From Cinclus cinclus (taxonomy: Eukaryota; Chordata; Aves; Passeriformes; Cinclidae): a stretch of 64,000 nt of DNA. Of this stretch, positions 23,776 through 38,500 are shown piece after piece. The notes below the pieces were generated by a model, which worked only from the letters and a program-made list of their open reading frames with translations, was not told the DNA's origin and did not search any database. The position numbers were made by a program, and so were the translations under genes. Location: NCBI RefSeq assembly GCF_963662255.1, contig NC_085055.1:17966704-18030703 (forward strand), written 5' to 3'. How positions within the stretch are numbered: the stretch's first letter is position 1; every line of letters begins with the position of its first letter.

Positions 23776-26700
23776 GTGTATTTTCAGATTGTAGCCACAG
23801 CTTGATGAAGCACCATTAGATACTTGGGTGGCCAGAGAAACAGTCAGTGCTGACATGGACACCCAGGAAAACGTCAAGTAAAACTTCTCCAGGAAATTAG
23901 CCAGTGTGTGCCAGTGTGTGATCAGTGCCCAGCCCCACAGGCTGGGTGGGCAGCTAAAGCTCTGCCTTCACGGAGCCCAGTTGTAGTCCAGGGGGATCCT
24001 TGCTGGAGCAGGGCTCTGCCTGTTCGTTTGGTACTCTGCCCTTTTGGGAAAGATGGCAAAAAGCCCGTGTGAATATGCAGAGATTACAGGAGGATGGATC
24101 CTTGTGAGTGAGAGTTAAGCAGTCTTAATGGGGTTATGTGTTACAAATATCAAACTCCTGAAGCCTAATTGTAAACCAATGGGAGAATATTCCTTCCAGC
24201 AAGGCTGGAGTAAATGGTATCTTTTCTGTCAAAGAGATCTGGGCCAATTTCTTCATCTTTTATGCACTACCTTTCTTCTTTTGCAATTTCCTCCATTGCC
24301 TGCCTTAATGGACTTTTGCTAATCTTGCCTTTGCACATGGGGAACTCTGACTCCTGTGCTGTTTTCCACAACTGTCAGAATGGGGAACAAGCTGTTCTCT
24401 CTTGTTTTCTTACCACTGGACTCACTTTAGCATCCTTTGCACAGCTTCTGTATCAGGACCCAGCACTGTTCTGCTAAATCCTGCTCTGGCCAGTGGTAGC
24501 TACAGCCTTCAGGACCTCCTCTGTTTCTTTGGAGGAAGAGACATTGCCCACTTATAGGAGCCAATTTCAACCATTGAGAGATTTATCACCATTGTCTTTA
24601 GGTCTGCAGATGCAAAAGTGATCTTAAAACCAAAATGAATCTTGGCATGCTTCACACAAATCCCATGACAACATGCAATTCCTTCAGCAAAAAGTTAAAT
24701 TTAAGGTCCCAGCTCAGAAATGCAATTAAGGCAATGCTTCAGTTCTTCTCTGATCCATGTTTCAGCTTACGTTTTCTTCCCTTTTCCAATGTACTTACAC
24801 TAATAACTTGATGGGAAGATGTTTCACTGGATATTTTTTTGTACCTGAGAATAACTTTCCTGTAGCCTGTGAGATGCAATATGATGCATTGTCCTTCTGT
24901 GAGGAAGTTTTTTTTTTTTTGATGTTCTTAATTACATTATTCTTACAAATGTAAATCTGTGAAACAAAATGAGATGACAATTGAGCGGAGATTTTATAGG
25001 TTCCTCAAAAAACAAAAAACAACATTTCAATGAGCACATTTTTTATCAGTCCCATATCTTTGTGTTTATACAAGACTTCTCATCATGAGCTGCTTTAATT
25101 ATCCTTTCGAATACTGTCCTCTAAGTCAGGGAGTGCTGTATTTTTTCTTAGAAGAAATCTGCTGAGAATTCATGTGTTTTCAGCCATTTCTTGAGATCAT
25201 ACATATTTTTCTTCATTTTAAATGTCCCTTCCATAGCACAGAAGGATGTTTGATTTGTTTTCCTTGGTTTATTTACAAGTCAGTACTGTTTCCACTTTCT
25301 GATGATGGTTTTGTAATTAGATTTTTGTCTTCTTCTCCTTCCTGTGATTTCTTTTCATAATCAACTCCCAAACATGCAGAATTACTTATTAGCAACACTG
25401 TCCTCCTTTTCCCTTCATTGTCACCTTTCTGAGTTAAGAAGTAAATCTGTGTCTTGTTAATAATAACATAATGAAAACTTTTTTTGCAGGCATGATAATA
25501 AATAGTTTAAATTTTCCTGTACGTAAGCCTCAGAATGATGCAGTGTTGTTTTCCCATGATTGATTTGGACACTGGCAACATGCAAAGGAGAGAACACGGG
25601 GAGTGTGATGCCTGTGTTCTGCAGCATCCCTGGTGCAGCCGTGCCCAGCTCTGGCTGCGTGGGGACCCCTCCTTTCTGGGCTGTTCTTTGGCAAAGAACA
25701 CCTATCTCAGCACTCCCCCTTTTCCATTAAAGCTTTCTGATGCCTTTTCTCTTTTCACACCTTAAGCCACCTCTTTGTGATACAAGGCAGCGGTGACAGA
25801 GCTGAGGAAAGAGTGACCTTTTGTTCATCTGCTCTTCTCCTGTATGATTTTTAACGTATTTTTGGATAAAGAAGGGTTTTTTGTCTACTAGGAAAGATCT
25901 CTGTTTCAAAATTGAAGACAATATTTCTGAGCCGTCTGCGAATGTTCAAATTAACTTTCCAGTGGCTCTTAACTTTTCAGTCTGTCCCAGATTTATCCAG
26001 GCAATTGTCTAGATGCATAGAGAAGCTCCATATTTAATGAAAAAGAGATGTTTTGCTAGTGAGAGGGAGGCAAACCATTTACTGAAAACTAAGTGTGGTT
26101 TGGGTTTATTTTCTGCTTACACCAGTCTGCTGATCCCTGGTAATTATTTTGCAATATTTGGTGCACGATACATTTGTTCCTTTCTCATGTGCTTGTTACG
26201 TTCACCTGTGGCTGTTAGGGAGGGATCTGCCTTTCCCAGGAACTTAATGGTGCAAAGAACAACCTTGTGAGGTTGTACAGGGATTAGCCCCATCTGAATA
26301 ATACCTAGCAGTGTTCAATTAGCTGTGAACAGTGACTGTGTTACCTGTACTCTTCATGAAAGATGGACACAAGACAGATGAAGCTTCCATCAGCCAAAGG
26401 ACCCCATTATTCCTGTGACACATTTATCTGTTATATTGCTTTTGTATCCTACCAGATAAGAATTAAGCCCATGCAACACTTTTCACCTCCAGCACCTTTC
26501 TAGAAAATCAGAAAACACTTGTTTTGTATGCAGCATCAATTAACCCAGGCAAAAAAGTACTGTCATTGATTGTATCTTGCTTACTGAGTTAAGGTGTAGT
26601 ACAGCTTTCCCTGAGAAAACACCTATAGATACCCTGTGCTGCTGGGGGGGAGAGTGCAGGCAGAGGGAAAAGGCAGATCAGGGTTCTGTCTGTCCATGTG

Positions 26701-26814
26701 CAGCAGCTGATCTCTCAGTAACTTTTTATAATGGTGGTGGGTAATTATTCAGAACACAAGCAGGTTCAGGAGCATTTTCCCCCAGGAAGGTAACAATCCT
26801 CAATAAAAATTAGG
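23776..26814. other. Gene-free interval
   Basis: No exon, RNA gene or defined repeat apart from a tiny duplication near 23900 (CCAGTGTGTG twice). Sequence is AT-rich with short T runs. Confidence 0.65.
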
Positions 26815-26940
26815 ATAGAGTATAAGGAATTTTTAAGTCATCTAGTCTGGACTCAGTTACCTGTTTCATTAACAGATGTGACTGATTGCCCTGGATTTTA
26901 TTCTTACCTCATTCTCCTCCTTTTTAAAATTAAAAGAATA
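26815..26940 (-). mobile_element. Possible ancient CR1 3' relic
   Basis: The phrase TTTTTAAGTCATCTAGTCTG followed by GACTC resembles the reverse-complement CR1 3' region (RATCATCTAGTCTGACCTCC). Only about 30 bases match clearly and no terminal motif is visible, so the call is tentative and the limits are approximate. Confidence 0.4.
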
Positions 26941-27188
26941 GTTCCATGACATTCATAGACTGCTACTTAGCATATCCTTATTTCCACCAGAATACAGCAA
27001 ATTTAAGAAATATATTTCAGTCCCAGTCTGTTACTGTCTGGTACCACTTCTGTAGTTTGTTTCTGCAGCTGAACCATGTGGATTTGTCACAAAAGTTTCA
27101 ATTTATTTTGATAATGTGGAGATTGAAAAAAATGGCTATCATGGTTCTATTTCTTGACATTATTTCTGAAAAGGGAGTAATAATGGTT

Positions 27189-27209
27189 CCCCCCCCCCAA
27201 AAAAAAAAA
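27189..27209 (+). repeat. C10A11 homopolymer junction
   Basis: Ten C residues run directly into eleven A residues, a simple low-complexity tract prone to slippage in replication and sequencing. Confidence 0.9.
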
Positions 27210-28782
27210 GAGAACATAGACTCCATGCTTAAAAAAAAAATAAATCAAACTCCCTTATTCTTAATTATTGTCTACAAAAATGAAAAGAAATTAAAATTAT
27301 TTCACTCAGGAGCTCAGGGATATTTGCCACAGGTCTGTTAGCCACATCTTGCAGGGCAGGTCACAGCCATCTGCCTACCTAACAATTTTGGCAGCGACTG
27401 AAAGCAGGGAAATTCCCAGACAGGGTGATTTGCATTTCCCAAGCTTCTTCCCATCCTTTACTCTGCCCTCATTTTAGCAGTTTGGTTTCCTCTGCAATAC
27501 TATTGATTGCAGGGCCATTGATCAGAGCTGATCAATAATTAGCAGTCTGGATTTTAGCATATGCTGCAAATTTTAGAGAAGTAAATTCTGTCTTTCTCAA
27601 AATGAGAAAAAAAAAAATATTTCAGAAAAGCCCCACCTACCCCCAGTCAGACCTTGGTTTCCACACAAGATCCACCTCAGAGCCTCTGCTTGGTTGCCAG
27701 CCTCAAATTCCTGCGGAATTCAATGGTAGCTGCAGATGGAACTTTCAGAAGCACATCCTTAAAAGAGACTTGGAGGGGAAAGTGCTTTCTCCTCTCCCTC
27801 CCCTGCTCCTACCACTTGTAAATGGTGTACAAAGAGGTCTGAAAAGATGGAGCAGGGAAATCTTCAAACTTAAGCCTTCTGGGTCATCTTTTTATATCCT
27901 AAAAATAAGGTCAGCAGCAGAGACCTTGGAAGGCTTTTCTTTTTGTTAGACTGCTTTAATGAGAAGTGTATAAAGTGACACTGATCTCTTCACATTAGGG
28001 TTTATTGCCTTGCAGTGCTGGAGATGTTTTCAAGTGATAAAGTTCTGCTCAAGCGCTCAGTAAATAAATGCAGTAATAGAGAGATTTGGCTTATGTCAAG
28101 AAGAGATGAACCAAACAGAATAGGCCTTAATAGGCAACTTTTTCATGAAAACATTGGGGTATTACAGGAACAGTGGGGTTTCTCAGAGTCCTTTGAACTC
28201 TATGAGACTGAGTTGCGTGTGGTCTTATTTTAAGGATGGGGGAAATTGGATCAGGGCTAAGAGTGCCTTTCTAAATTCTCCTCTTGGCTCTGCCGTCATC
28301 TTTAGTAGATGCTGCTAAGGCAGATCAATGTTTCTGTTGATGTAAAGTAATCTTGCCATTGGAAGAAGTCTAATTTAGACACAGCCTAATTTAATTTGCT
28401 CTGTTTGGACATGCTGTTTAATCCGGTGTTGAAAACCAAATCTTAGAACAGCTTTTCTTGACCATACTGACAATTACACAAGTTAAGTGGTTGTGCCTTT
28501 CGGGACAGTGTGTTCACATCCTTGTGGCAGGTTTATATTTGTTTTATTTAGGTGCTGTGTCAAGTCAGGGTTTATGTGATAGCCACTCAGGCAGACAAAT
28601 TAGCTGTTTCTGTTCTAATAAATCTCAAGTAACTCTTATTGGATGCCTTCAGGAATATTACTAATGAACATATTCAAGATAGATTACTTATAAACAAATA
28701 CTTATGTCTTTATCCCTAAGCCATCATTTAAGTCTGAAAATATTGTCACACAATTTCAGAAAGTTGTGTTCTATCCAGTGTA
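27210..28782. other. Gene-free interval
   Basis: AT-rich unique sequence with no supported gene. Frames of up to 115 codons (27602-27949, plus) have no recognisable domain. Confidence 0.65.
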
Positions 28783-28830
28783 AATGTAATGATTACATTA
28801 CCATCACATTCACAAGCTGTCAGCTGTCAG
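28783..28830. promoter_or_regulatory. Homeodomain palindrome beside tandem TALE sites
   Basis: Bases 28783-28799 form a perfect palindrome with 8-bp arms (AATGTAAT-G-ATTACATT). Sixteen bases further on, 28815-28830 holds AGCTGTCAGCTGTCAG, two tandem copies of the CTGTCA (TGACAG) core bound by MEIS/PKNOX/TGIF-type TALE homeodomain proteins. Close pairing of the two site types suggests a regulatory module, but occupancy cannot be known from sequence. Confidence 0.35.
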
Positions 28831-31800
28831 ATTTTACTGGTAAATATATTGAAGTAAATAGAGAAGCAGCATTGCAATTTCTTATGTTAATAGGGTTCTG
28901 TAGCTATTAAAACAGTCTAAATACATAATAAATAAATAAAACTCAACTTTATGTAAAATGCTGACATGGAATATGATTTGTTTGCCTCTCCAGCAGTTTG
29001 TGGCACTAATGGAAGCATGATCTTGGGACACTCCACCAGTGGGTCTGAGATTAATCCTCCCCTTGTGTGCTAGTTAACAGGGGATCTGCCAGCTCAGGGA
29101 AATCTGCTGGCTCTCAGAACTTCAGAATATTTTGGGTTCAATTTGCCTTTGCTGACCTCTTGGAGGGAGTGGATTTCTCTCTTGCCAAGTTGGAAAAATG
29201 GAAAAACTTGCATTGCAGAAATCAGCAGGGGAAAAAGGCAGTTTTGTGTTTTTCTGGTGGAGTGGAGGGGGAAGTGGGACTGGCAAGGTGCTGGGATGAG
29301 CATAACTCTGGGCTCTCTTTCTCAGTGTGTAAGGAAAATGACCCATCCTTTCCCCCAGCCAACTCTTTCCTTGCTACAAGGCTGGGAATAACCCTGAAGT
29401 GAACACTAAAGTGCCCCATCTTACAGTGTGACATATCATTTTTCCCTGACATATCATAACTTACCCTTTTCTACAGCTTTTTGTTCTGAGCCAAATGTCA
29501 CGAGTTTACGCATGAATAAATGAGGACGGTTCTCACCACTTTTATGATATGTTGCAAAATATACACAGGTGGTGCTTTAAAGGCTGCCATTTGCCTCAAT
29601 AACTAAATACCATTTGCATTTTACTGGCTTCTCTGTGTGTCAGATCCCGCACCTGTTCCAGACTGATTTCAGTAGGCATTATAGCAGAGCCTATATTTTT
29701 TGTTCGTTCCAGTGGTAAATAGGTCAGTATTTCAAGACAGAAATCTATTAGAGAGAAAGTAAGTGTTCTGTCTGAGAGGAAATATGGTGTGCATGAAGTT
29801 AAATTAAAAATAAATTGGGTAATAATCAGTCAAAAATTTTAGAAGTTCTGGAGAAATCAGTCCAAACAGGAGAAGTAAAAAACGCAAACTCCAACTTCGA
29901 ACTCTCATGTATGAAGTTTCTCTTTCCATAAAACCTGTTAGATGTATGACTTGCCCAGCTGTAATCATGGGTAAAACACATATTCTTGAAGTTATAGGTG
30001 TTATTATGTACCTGCTGATCTGCAGTTGAAGGGGTCAAGCTTACTAATTATCTCTGGAAAACACATCTCTGATTACATGTTGAAATATCCACTTATGTTC
30101 ACAATATTTGTTCCATTGAATATTTCTTAAAATACGGTGAGTTTGAGCATGATTAGAGGCATTGTGACAGTAGATGTTGTGATTCTTAAAGAACAATAGC
30201 AAGAATTGTTTAAGGGTTGTTCTGAATGCATGGATGATGCAAAGGATAGTGACTTTGGGGAGAGGTGATTTTTAATATTCCTGTCAACACCAGGTGCTGC
30301 TCTAAGAAAAACTCCCTTTCTTCAATTCTCTTCATAACTTATCTGGAAGGATTGCTTGTGGTTTTCAGCTTGCTGTGCTCCAGTAAGGTGCTAGGAGTGG
30401 TTCCAGTGCAAATTTGAACAATCCCAGCCTAAAGCATTCACAGGCATTTCATCTTATGCCTCTCAACCCCAGCTAAGGACTCAGAATCAATCTCAATGAG
30501 AGTGTTCATGATGTTTACAGTTTACATTAAGCAGCTTTTAGAAAGGAAGAAAAGCTTTTACTTCACAAATTAATTGCTGTGTATATATTATTTGGATGTA
30601 CTAATAGGGGCTAGTGTACACCACAAAAGCAGAATAAAAATACATCAGCTCTCTTTGTCAGGCAAATCAGAGTTTTTAAGAGTTGCATACACACAAATTA
30701 AATTATGGTAAGAAATTTATAATGCTGTTAGGTGGCCTTTACAGGCTTTAAATTTATGAAGCAGGGTTTAGGCTTTCCCATTTCCAGTTGTCAGTGGTGT
30801 GTGTGCCCACTGAGAGCTGTAACGAAGAGAATTAGAGATCAAGAGCAGAATTCAGCACACAACTAAAAAAATGATCTACCAGGGGCTTGAAGGAAAAAGT
30901 GCCTATTTATTGCAGAATTTGTTACAGACACCTGCCATTTAGGTGTTTGGTGTCCTGGTCAGGGATGCTCTGCACCCAGAGCAAGCAGTTGTTTGGCTCT
31001 GATCTCGGTGGGAGATGGAGCATTGGCAGCAGCAGGAGGGCTTGTGCTGCATCAGCACAAGGGGCTGAAAGAACAAGGGGCTGAAGGGGCTGCAGAGAAC
31101 CCTCCAACCTTCTTTTCCTCCATAAAATGTTTGGTTGATTTGGCGTATTTTCATTTTTGCAGATTCATTTCCCCCAGCTGTTTCAGAGAGTGAAAACGTG
31201 GAGCCTGAGCTGGGTTTCTGCTGTTGACCTCCCTCAGTTCAGACAGAGGGGTCAGGAGAGCTTAGAGCCTCACCAGCAGAAGCCCTGGGGTAAAGTCAGG
31301 AGCTTTGTCCAAACTGTGCTGTCCTGGAGCAGCTTGTACAGTACTTGCTGAGGGAATCTTGTTTTGGCATGCCTGTATTCCTTTCACAAGGTACAGGTTT
31401 CTCCAGAACCAGCTCTTGGTGTGGATGTTTGTATGACCAGATACCCCTTACATCAGTGTCAGAATACAACAGAAAGAGATTGGTCATATGGTGACCATAG
31501 AAAAATACTGATAACCTTGGAACTGAGGTAGAGTGCTCTGGACCAGTCCTTCAGTATCAGCAAGAGATTTATAGCAGATGTCCAGAAGAATCCTTGAGAA
31601 CATCTGAGCCAGAGCACTCCATCCTTTAGAGCTTTCCTCAAGACATAGTAAACCAGTATATTTGTTCAGATGCAAAAGTGGAAACAATGTGACTTTCACT
31701 CAGATGTCTGCTGTTTGCTCTTCAGCACTAAAAAAAAAAAGAAAAAATATATTTTAGAAATGTGCAGCTTTTTGTGCAGGAAGATGAGTCTCAATTAAAA

Positions 31801-34800
31801 TAACAGTATTTATAAAGAAAAGGTAATGAGAGTGCTCTCACAGTATAAAATTTTGACTTTTCCTTCCTCACCCATTATGAGGAATACAAATATCCATCTG
31901 GGACCTTTGAAAAATACCATTTATAGAAATAAAATTACTCCATCTCAGTTGGCTGAACCAACATCTTTAGCGCTGAAGTGCATTTATGTCTACTACATGA
32001 GGAAGGGTGTTTTATAGCCTTAAAAAAACACCTTAAAAATTACCACTGTAAAGTTAAACTAAATTTCTCCCCATTTTGCAGTAGTAGGAGGCAGCACACA
32101 ACTGCGCCGCTCCAAAGCAGACCTGAGAGGTGCCTCGTGCTGGGGTAAAATTCAGGGCTGTGTGAAAATTGTGGCCATTTTCATCACCCAATGGCAGTGG
32201 TGTTTGAACAGGTGGGTTGCTGCTGCTCGCTGCTACTGGGTGCCTGTTAAAGGCAGGTGTAGTTTCCTTGTGCTCCATGTCAGCCCCTGGACTCACTGTG
32301 AGTGACCCTGAGCTGTGGAGGGAGGTCCCAGCCCTGCCTTTCTTGTTGATGTTGGTGCCATTTGCCACAGTACAGCCCTCACCACCACCTCCTTGGCACA
32401 ATAAATTAAGGAAGAAAAGCACCTACACAAATAAAAACTATGTGGTGCTGAGTTGTTATTCCTGAATATATCATTTGCCAAGCCCAGCGCACATCCCCAC
32501 AGAGGAGTGAGGATCCCTGTGCTCTGTGCCTTCCAGGGGCCTGAGAGAGCTGAGCTCTGCAGCTCCCATTGTTGGTGAGGGAAGCTGCACCGCTGATGTG
32601 GCAGCCACTGCTCTGAAGAATTTCCCTGAGAGCCATCACGGAGCGAGGCACAAAGCACAGGGAGTGCACATCAATCTCAGCTGCACCCTGGCTCGCTGCC
32701 TGCCTGCTGCTCCGTTCAGGGCTGTGCTCTGCAGTCTCTCTCACAAGGTTTCTGCTCTTACCTGGCTGGAGGAGAGCTCCAGCCTGTCTCATATACCATG
32801 TGGATCTCTTGGCAGTGAGTCTTCCTGAGAAGACATGTTGAGAGTTTTTTTAGAATAGAAAGGAACTCTCTCCTTAGTGTTTGGGGTTGGGAAAAGTGCT
32901 TCTCTGTACACAGCACAGCAGAAATTCCAGCTGACCTCGCTGTCCATCGGCCATGTTGCTGTGCAAGGTTCATTGCCAGCTATGCCATCTTGAACCCACC
33001 CTCCCTTGCTGCTCCTGGCTCTGTGATGTCTCTGGAAGACACCTCTTGGCAAAGGCAGGATGTGCTGTGCTCCTGATTCAGCCAATTTGCCTCCCTGCAT
33101 GCACCCCTCAGGCCATCCCTGGGGAGTCAGCGTGTGCAAGTCACTGCTCAAACATGAGCATTTTCCAATCCATATTTAAGTAGATTTAGAAACAGGCTTT
33201 TTGGCAAGTAGGCTTACCTGTGACTTCTGTTGGTTTTCAGAGGATGAATTCATGATGTTCTTAAAGTTGGATGAGTCTTTGATTCTTTTGGCCAGCATTT
33301 TAAGCCTAATATTTTAAAACATTTCTCATGTCATATCATGACCATATAACAGGAAAACTATGGGGTGAAAGCTGAATCATGGGCTTCCAGCCATGTATTT
33401 CTTTGTTCAGGAATGCTACTGAGCCTGTGCACAACTGTCCTGCTTTCCAAAAGAGCAAATTGTGTAAGTATGCTTAGAAAAAGAAGCTAAAACTAATGTG
33501 TGTTTTCCTTTGCAAGGAATTTGGATTTCCTTTGGATTTTGGTGACCTCCATTTTCCAAATTAAGTCCTTTCTGAATCTTCCACGTGCAGATTATGGTGT
33601 AAATTTTCCATGAGTGTAACAATTGTTTGGGCTGCTTCTTGTGTGTAGTGATCATTTGTTGGTGTCATCACGTGTGCCAAACATCAGCATCTTCAGATTC
33701 TTATCACCTGTTCTCACAAATGCTCTCAGAATTTGGAGATGTCAAAATCCTTTTGTGTGTTTCCCTATATCTTATATTTATAAGGCTTTTCCATAAACAC
33801 CCAGTATTTCTGATGTGTTTGTTTGCTTTGAACAAGTATCTGTTTTCCAAACACTGGCTGCTATAGCGTGAAGGACTGGCATGGTTCTCATAGCAATTCA
33901 GTCATATTTTTCCAACTGAGATTTATTGCCTACACTTCTGCATCAGAGTGGAAAGCTATATAAAGATAAGCCCTTTTAGATTGGCTGTTCCAGAGTCAGA
34001 ATAGTGGAATGTGGAGGGAGCATTTACCCCATGAGCTGAGGATTTCTGCAGAACCCCAGCTTGCAGGCAGCTCAGAGCTGCCCAGCTCTGTGGGTTGTGC
34101 TCTAATGTGCTCTCCTGCACCAGCCATGGATTTGGCCTTGAGATTTGAGTGTGTTTGAGTTGTGTGCAGGAAGGTGGGCATTGTTCTGTTGGCATGGAAG
34201 TTACCTAGACTTATGTATGTTTACTTTACTGAACCTAAGGGATGAAGTACTTGAAACGGTTAATTTATAATGAGACATAAATTCACCAACATGGTAAAGA
34301 ACTTACTGCAAAATGATGGACAGCTTGTATTAGAATTCCCCTACTAATGCAGTGCAACACTCATTAATTATTATTATATGTCGAAAAGTACTTTTGGCAC
34401 AGTTTTGACACACTCTGCTAACAAACATCCAGTCCAAATTTATTGCCAAAGATAGATCCCCATAGGAATGGCAAACTATCCACACTGTTTCTGTACTGTC
34501 AGATACCACACTTTGCCAGCTATCCAAACAACTGCAGGCAGGGGGCCAGGGAAAACATATTATAGCATATTATAAAACTCTATTTTGACTTGCACCTTTG
34601 TTAAAAAAACAGGAGACCGAATTTTAAAGCAATAATAATAGAAGAAATGCTTTTGAATTGGAGACCTAGTAGTCTGAAGGTAATTCAGTGACCCATCAGA
34701 CTAATCACATATAAAATTCTGCAGTCAGTGTAGGGACGTGAAATGCAAACTCCTACGCCTCACCATTAATTTCTTCTTTCTTTTATGATTTAATATTGAG

Positions 34801-35512
34801 CAATGATGAAATATGCCATACATAACAGGAGAATTGGATGAAGTGATTTTCCAGTAATTAAAAAAATGTATGGAATCTGGGTCAGTTTTCCAACAAAATA
34901 CCCAACATAAATTGATTCAGAGACTAATCCATGAAACATATGATTTCAGTTCATTATTTGATTCCTGAAATGCTGTAGTACCTGAGGATCTTGTTTTCAT
35001 TATCTAGGCAGACGGAGAGTGATCCAAATTTATTTTAAAATGAGAGGGGTGCATTGCAGTCTCCCCATGATGGAAAGCATGCTGGACATGATTGAAGAGA
35101 GTGCCAAACTTCAGGAAGTTCAGTGTGTAGGGAGGGGAAAAGCATGTTAAATCTCTTCTCTGTCCTTACCCTTGGAGGAATTTTCTGAGTTGCTGTGGTG
35201 TTCCCTTCCTCTCTCCAGTAGTGATGGGCCAAGTCCCTCTTGCTGCAGCCATGCAGTTGGTTTGCTTGAAGCCAACAGAAATATTTTCCTAAGTAAGCAG
35301 AGTGGTCTCTAGCTGCACTAATTGCACTCATTTTTTTTTTTTCCTCTATTCATCCAAAAGACTGCCCACTGATTTCAGTGAGCATTAGATGTAGGCTTTG
35401 TAGCTTATTTCTTTTTTTACTACAGTAAATTCCTCCTGGTTTCTGAGATGCTTTTCTGGCAGAAAGTCTGCAAGATCATCCAGACTGCAAGTAACTCCCT
35501 GATAGGATAGTT
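28831..35512. other. Gene-free interval with a GC-rich patch
   Basis: No supported gene. The stretch at about 32480-33130 is distinctly GC-richer and holds overlapping frames of 70-128 codons on both strands, none recognisable. Around 29480-29720 the sequence is repeat-poor with several CpGs and ATTTGCAT-type motifs, but that is too weak to call. A near-repeat of GGGGCTGAA occurs at about 31058-31090. Confidence 0.6.
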
Positions 35513-35577
35513 AAAGTTTGGTGTTTGTTTGTTTTGGGTTTTGAGGTGTTTGGGTTTTTTGTTTTTTCTTTTCTTTG
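35513..35577 (+). repeat. T/G-rich low-complexity tract
   Basis: The sequence is built almost only from T and G in short TTTG/TTTGG blocks (GTTTGTTTGTTTTGGGTTTT and similar). It is a degenerate simple repeat without gene content. Confidence 0.8.
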
Positions 35578-38500
35578 TGGCAACAAGAACTATAATCCTA
35601 TTTGAAGCCAGACACTTCCCCTGTTCCACTGTCAATAATTTCAGCAAAGTAGATTGTGAGATTTTGTTTTTTAAAATTAGGATCTCTGTACTCCTATTTC
35701 ATTGGAAGAATTACAGATTTGTAATAAAGGATTTGAAATCACCCTAATTTAATGGAAGCTCTTTCTAATATGAATGATAGAACCAATACATGACTAATCA
35801 AATATATTTGTGCACAGAAGGGAGATTGCACAGGCTCGTTTGTCTTTTTATCCATGTTTTATATTGGCTATATTATACATTTTTTTTTTCCATTTTCCCT
35901 TTACCTTTTTTCCTGATCTTCAACTGAACAAATTCACTTAGGGTTCATTATAAGACAGTCCAGGAGTAGATTACATAGTGCTTAATGGATTGTATTTCTG
36001 CAAGACCATTTAAAATGCATTTATTAGGGAGGTTAGGTTTATAGAAAATTAATACAAATATCAAAAGTTTTGTAACATTATATATGATTCTGAGCTCCAT
36101 AATTTAAGCAGTTCTGTGTGAAGGTCCACCATCTTTGTAGACCATGCAAATGATATGTAAGTGAAACAATTGCTGCTTTCTATAAAGCTTTCATGTTATA
36201 CTGTTTGCTCAAGATATTTTAAAAATCAAGAAGTCTAATGAAAGGTAATTAGGTCTTTAAAAAAGTGAAGTGTAATCAAAGAGTTTTAGTGGCTGGATTT
36301 CAGTGCTAGACTACTGGCATCAATTCCATGATTAAAAGTCACTCTTCTAATTTAGCTATTAGACAATCATTAGCCTGACTAGTACTTATTGACTGCTGCA
36401 CTTAGCTCTCCGATCATACTACAGGAGGGGGAAAAAAAATAACAGCAGAAAGGAATAATTTACTGATGACAGCTCTGCTTAACAGTTCTCAGAGCTGTTT
36501 GGTTTTTGAAACATTTTTCCTTTCACAGTAAATGCTCACCTTGGCATTTAGAGATGTAAAAGCCTGTTGGTTGTTGGAGCAGACTGTGACTGGGGCTGGG
36601 TTTCATGCTCTGGATGAGGCCAAATGCTCCCTTTGTATCTCAGGCTCTGAAGTCACTCCAAAGTCAGGCTGTATTTTTATAGGAGGAGAAGGTACAGTTT
36701 TATTCTGCTTCTGAGACCCAGAAAGCTTGAAAGCCATACTTTAGAAACATTTCCCAGCTCCTATTGAAATCCCTCTATATAACAGCTTCCTACCTGGAAA
36801 GTAGGACTGATGTTAATTTGGTCTGTCTGGTCCTGTTAGGCTGCAAACCCTGGCAGAGGGGTTTGTAACCTTGAGGTTGAGCAGTGCCTGGCATGGGGGG
36901 ACCTGATTGCAGCTGGAGCCTCTGAGGACAACAGCAGTAATATGAAAGCCAAAAGGAATTTTTGACTTGTTTGAACATAAGGGGAAAATCTTTTGCCTTC
37001 AGGTTTGCTTTTCAGCAGCAGTGTGGTGGCACAGCCAACCTGCTCTCCCGAGCTCTGGATGCAGTTTTTCTCCTGCCCTCCCTTCCCAGGGACTCCTCTT
37101 CTGCCTGAGCCTTCCAAACTTCTCCTCCCAGCCTGTGGAGGCCACCTGCACTGGACAGGAGTCTGCTGGCAGGAAGGAGGCAGAAATCTTTCATCTCACT
37201 CTTTCCCAAGCCTCCTCCTCCAGGCTGCTCCGAGCTCATCAAAGCCCTCCCTTACCTGGGACACCAAGGCACAGGCATGGGCCAGCAGTGGAAGCATGGG
37301 TTCTTCCTGGAGCTAGGGCAGACCTGGGCAGAGCTCTGCTCTCTTTGCGTCTCTTATAATATTTGTGGGAATGAACCTTAACTGGGCCCAGTGATGGACA
37401 GCCCAAACCCTGTCTGTTGTCAGTGCAAGAAATGGGTTCCAGTGAAATCTAATCAATGCCTTAATTTAGTTTAGGGCAAATTTCTCCCTTCTGAGTTTGT
37501 TGTGTCCTGCTCAGGCTATTTGAGGATGAAGCCCTTGAGCAGTGCTCTGTATCACCTGTACCAGGGCTGATAGCTGCTGCTAGCAGCTGATACTTCCATT
37601 CTTCCTCAGCCTGGCCCCGTGACCACCCTTTGTGCCAGGCTGTTTGTGCTGAAATGGAGCTCATCATACCTGGGATGAGCACAGAAAGCCTTATCATCCA
37701 GTGCTTCTGTGAGGCTTGTTCTGTGACTGCACTCAGCAGCATAGTGAATATCATCCATAGTAAGTAGCTAATTTAGCATCTCCTTTCTGAAAATGTGGTA
37801 GTGATGAATAATCAGCAAAGATTTAAATGATCAGGAACTTAGGGACTTTTTGAAAGGCTGAAAGATGAAACTGAGATCTTCTGTTACAATATTCTGTGTG
37901 TATTATATAACGCTAAGTGCCTATATAGCAACGTATGCTAAAAGGTAACATGAACATTGTTGCAACTTAACCCCATGTAATGCATTTTTATTCTCTCTGC
38001 AAGTAATCCTAAATTATATTCCTTGTCAGTATGATTGGCTGATCCTGACTGAAGAATCTTTTATTGTTAGAGAATACCTTTTTGTTTTATAATTTCCTAA
38101 TTAGCTCTGAATCCTGCTACTCTTCTCTGTAAAGAACTGACGTCTGCCAGACATAACTGCCCACATAAATGCGTAAATGCCCTTTGAATATTGCCTCACA
38201 AAACTTTCTTTTCTATATCAAGAGATGTACGTGCCACACAATAAAGCTAAATGGCTTCAGTTAGGAAAATTATAAGTGTAGGAATACTTGTCTCAGATGA
38301 AATACCAACCTACCCAAGCCTCCCTGGCCCACACAAGCCAGCCTGGGTTGCTGCTGTTGAATGCATTCTGCTGGGTTTTGGGGATGATCTACAGCTGTAG
38401 AACCCTTGTGAGCAGCATCCCCCATGGTTTTCTTGGGAATTTAATCCTGAGCCTTAGGTTGTGGGGTGAGAGCTGCTGGCTGCTACTGGTGCCTATTTTT

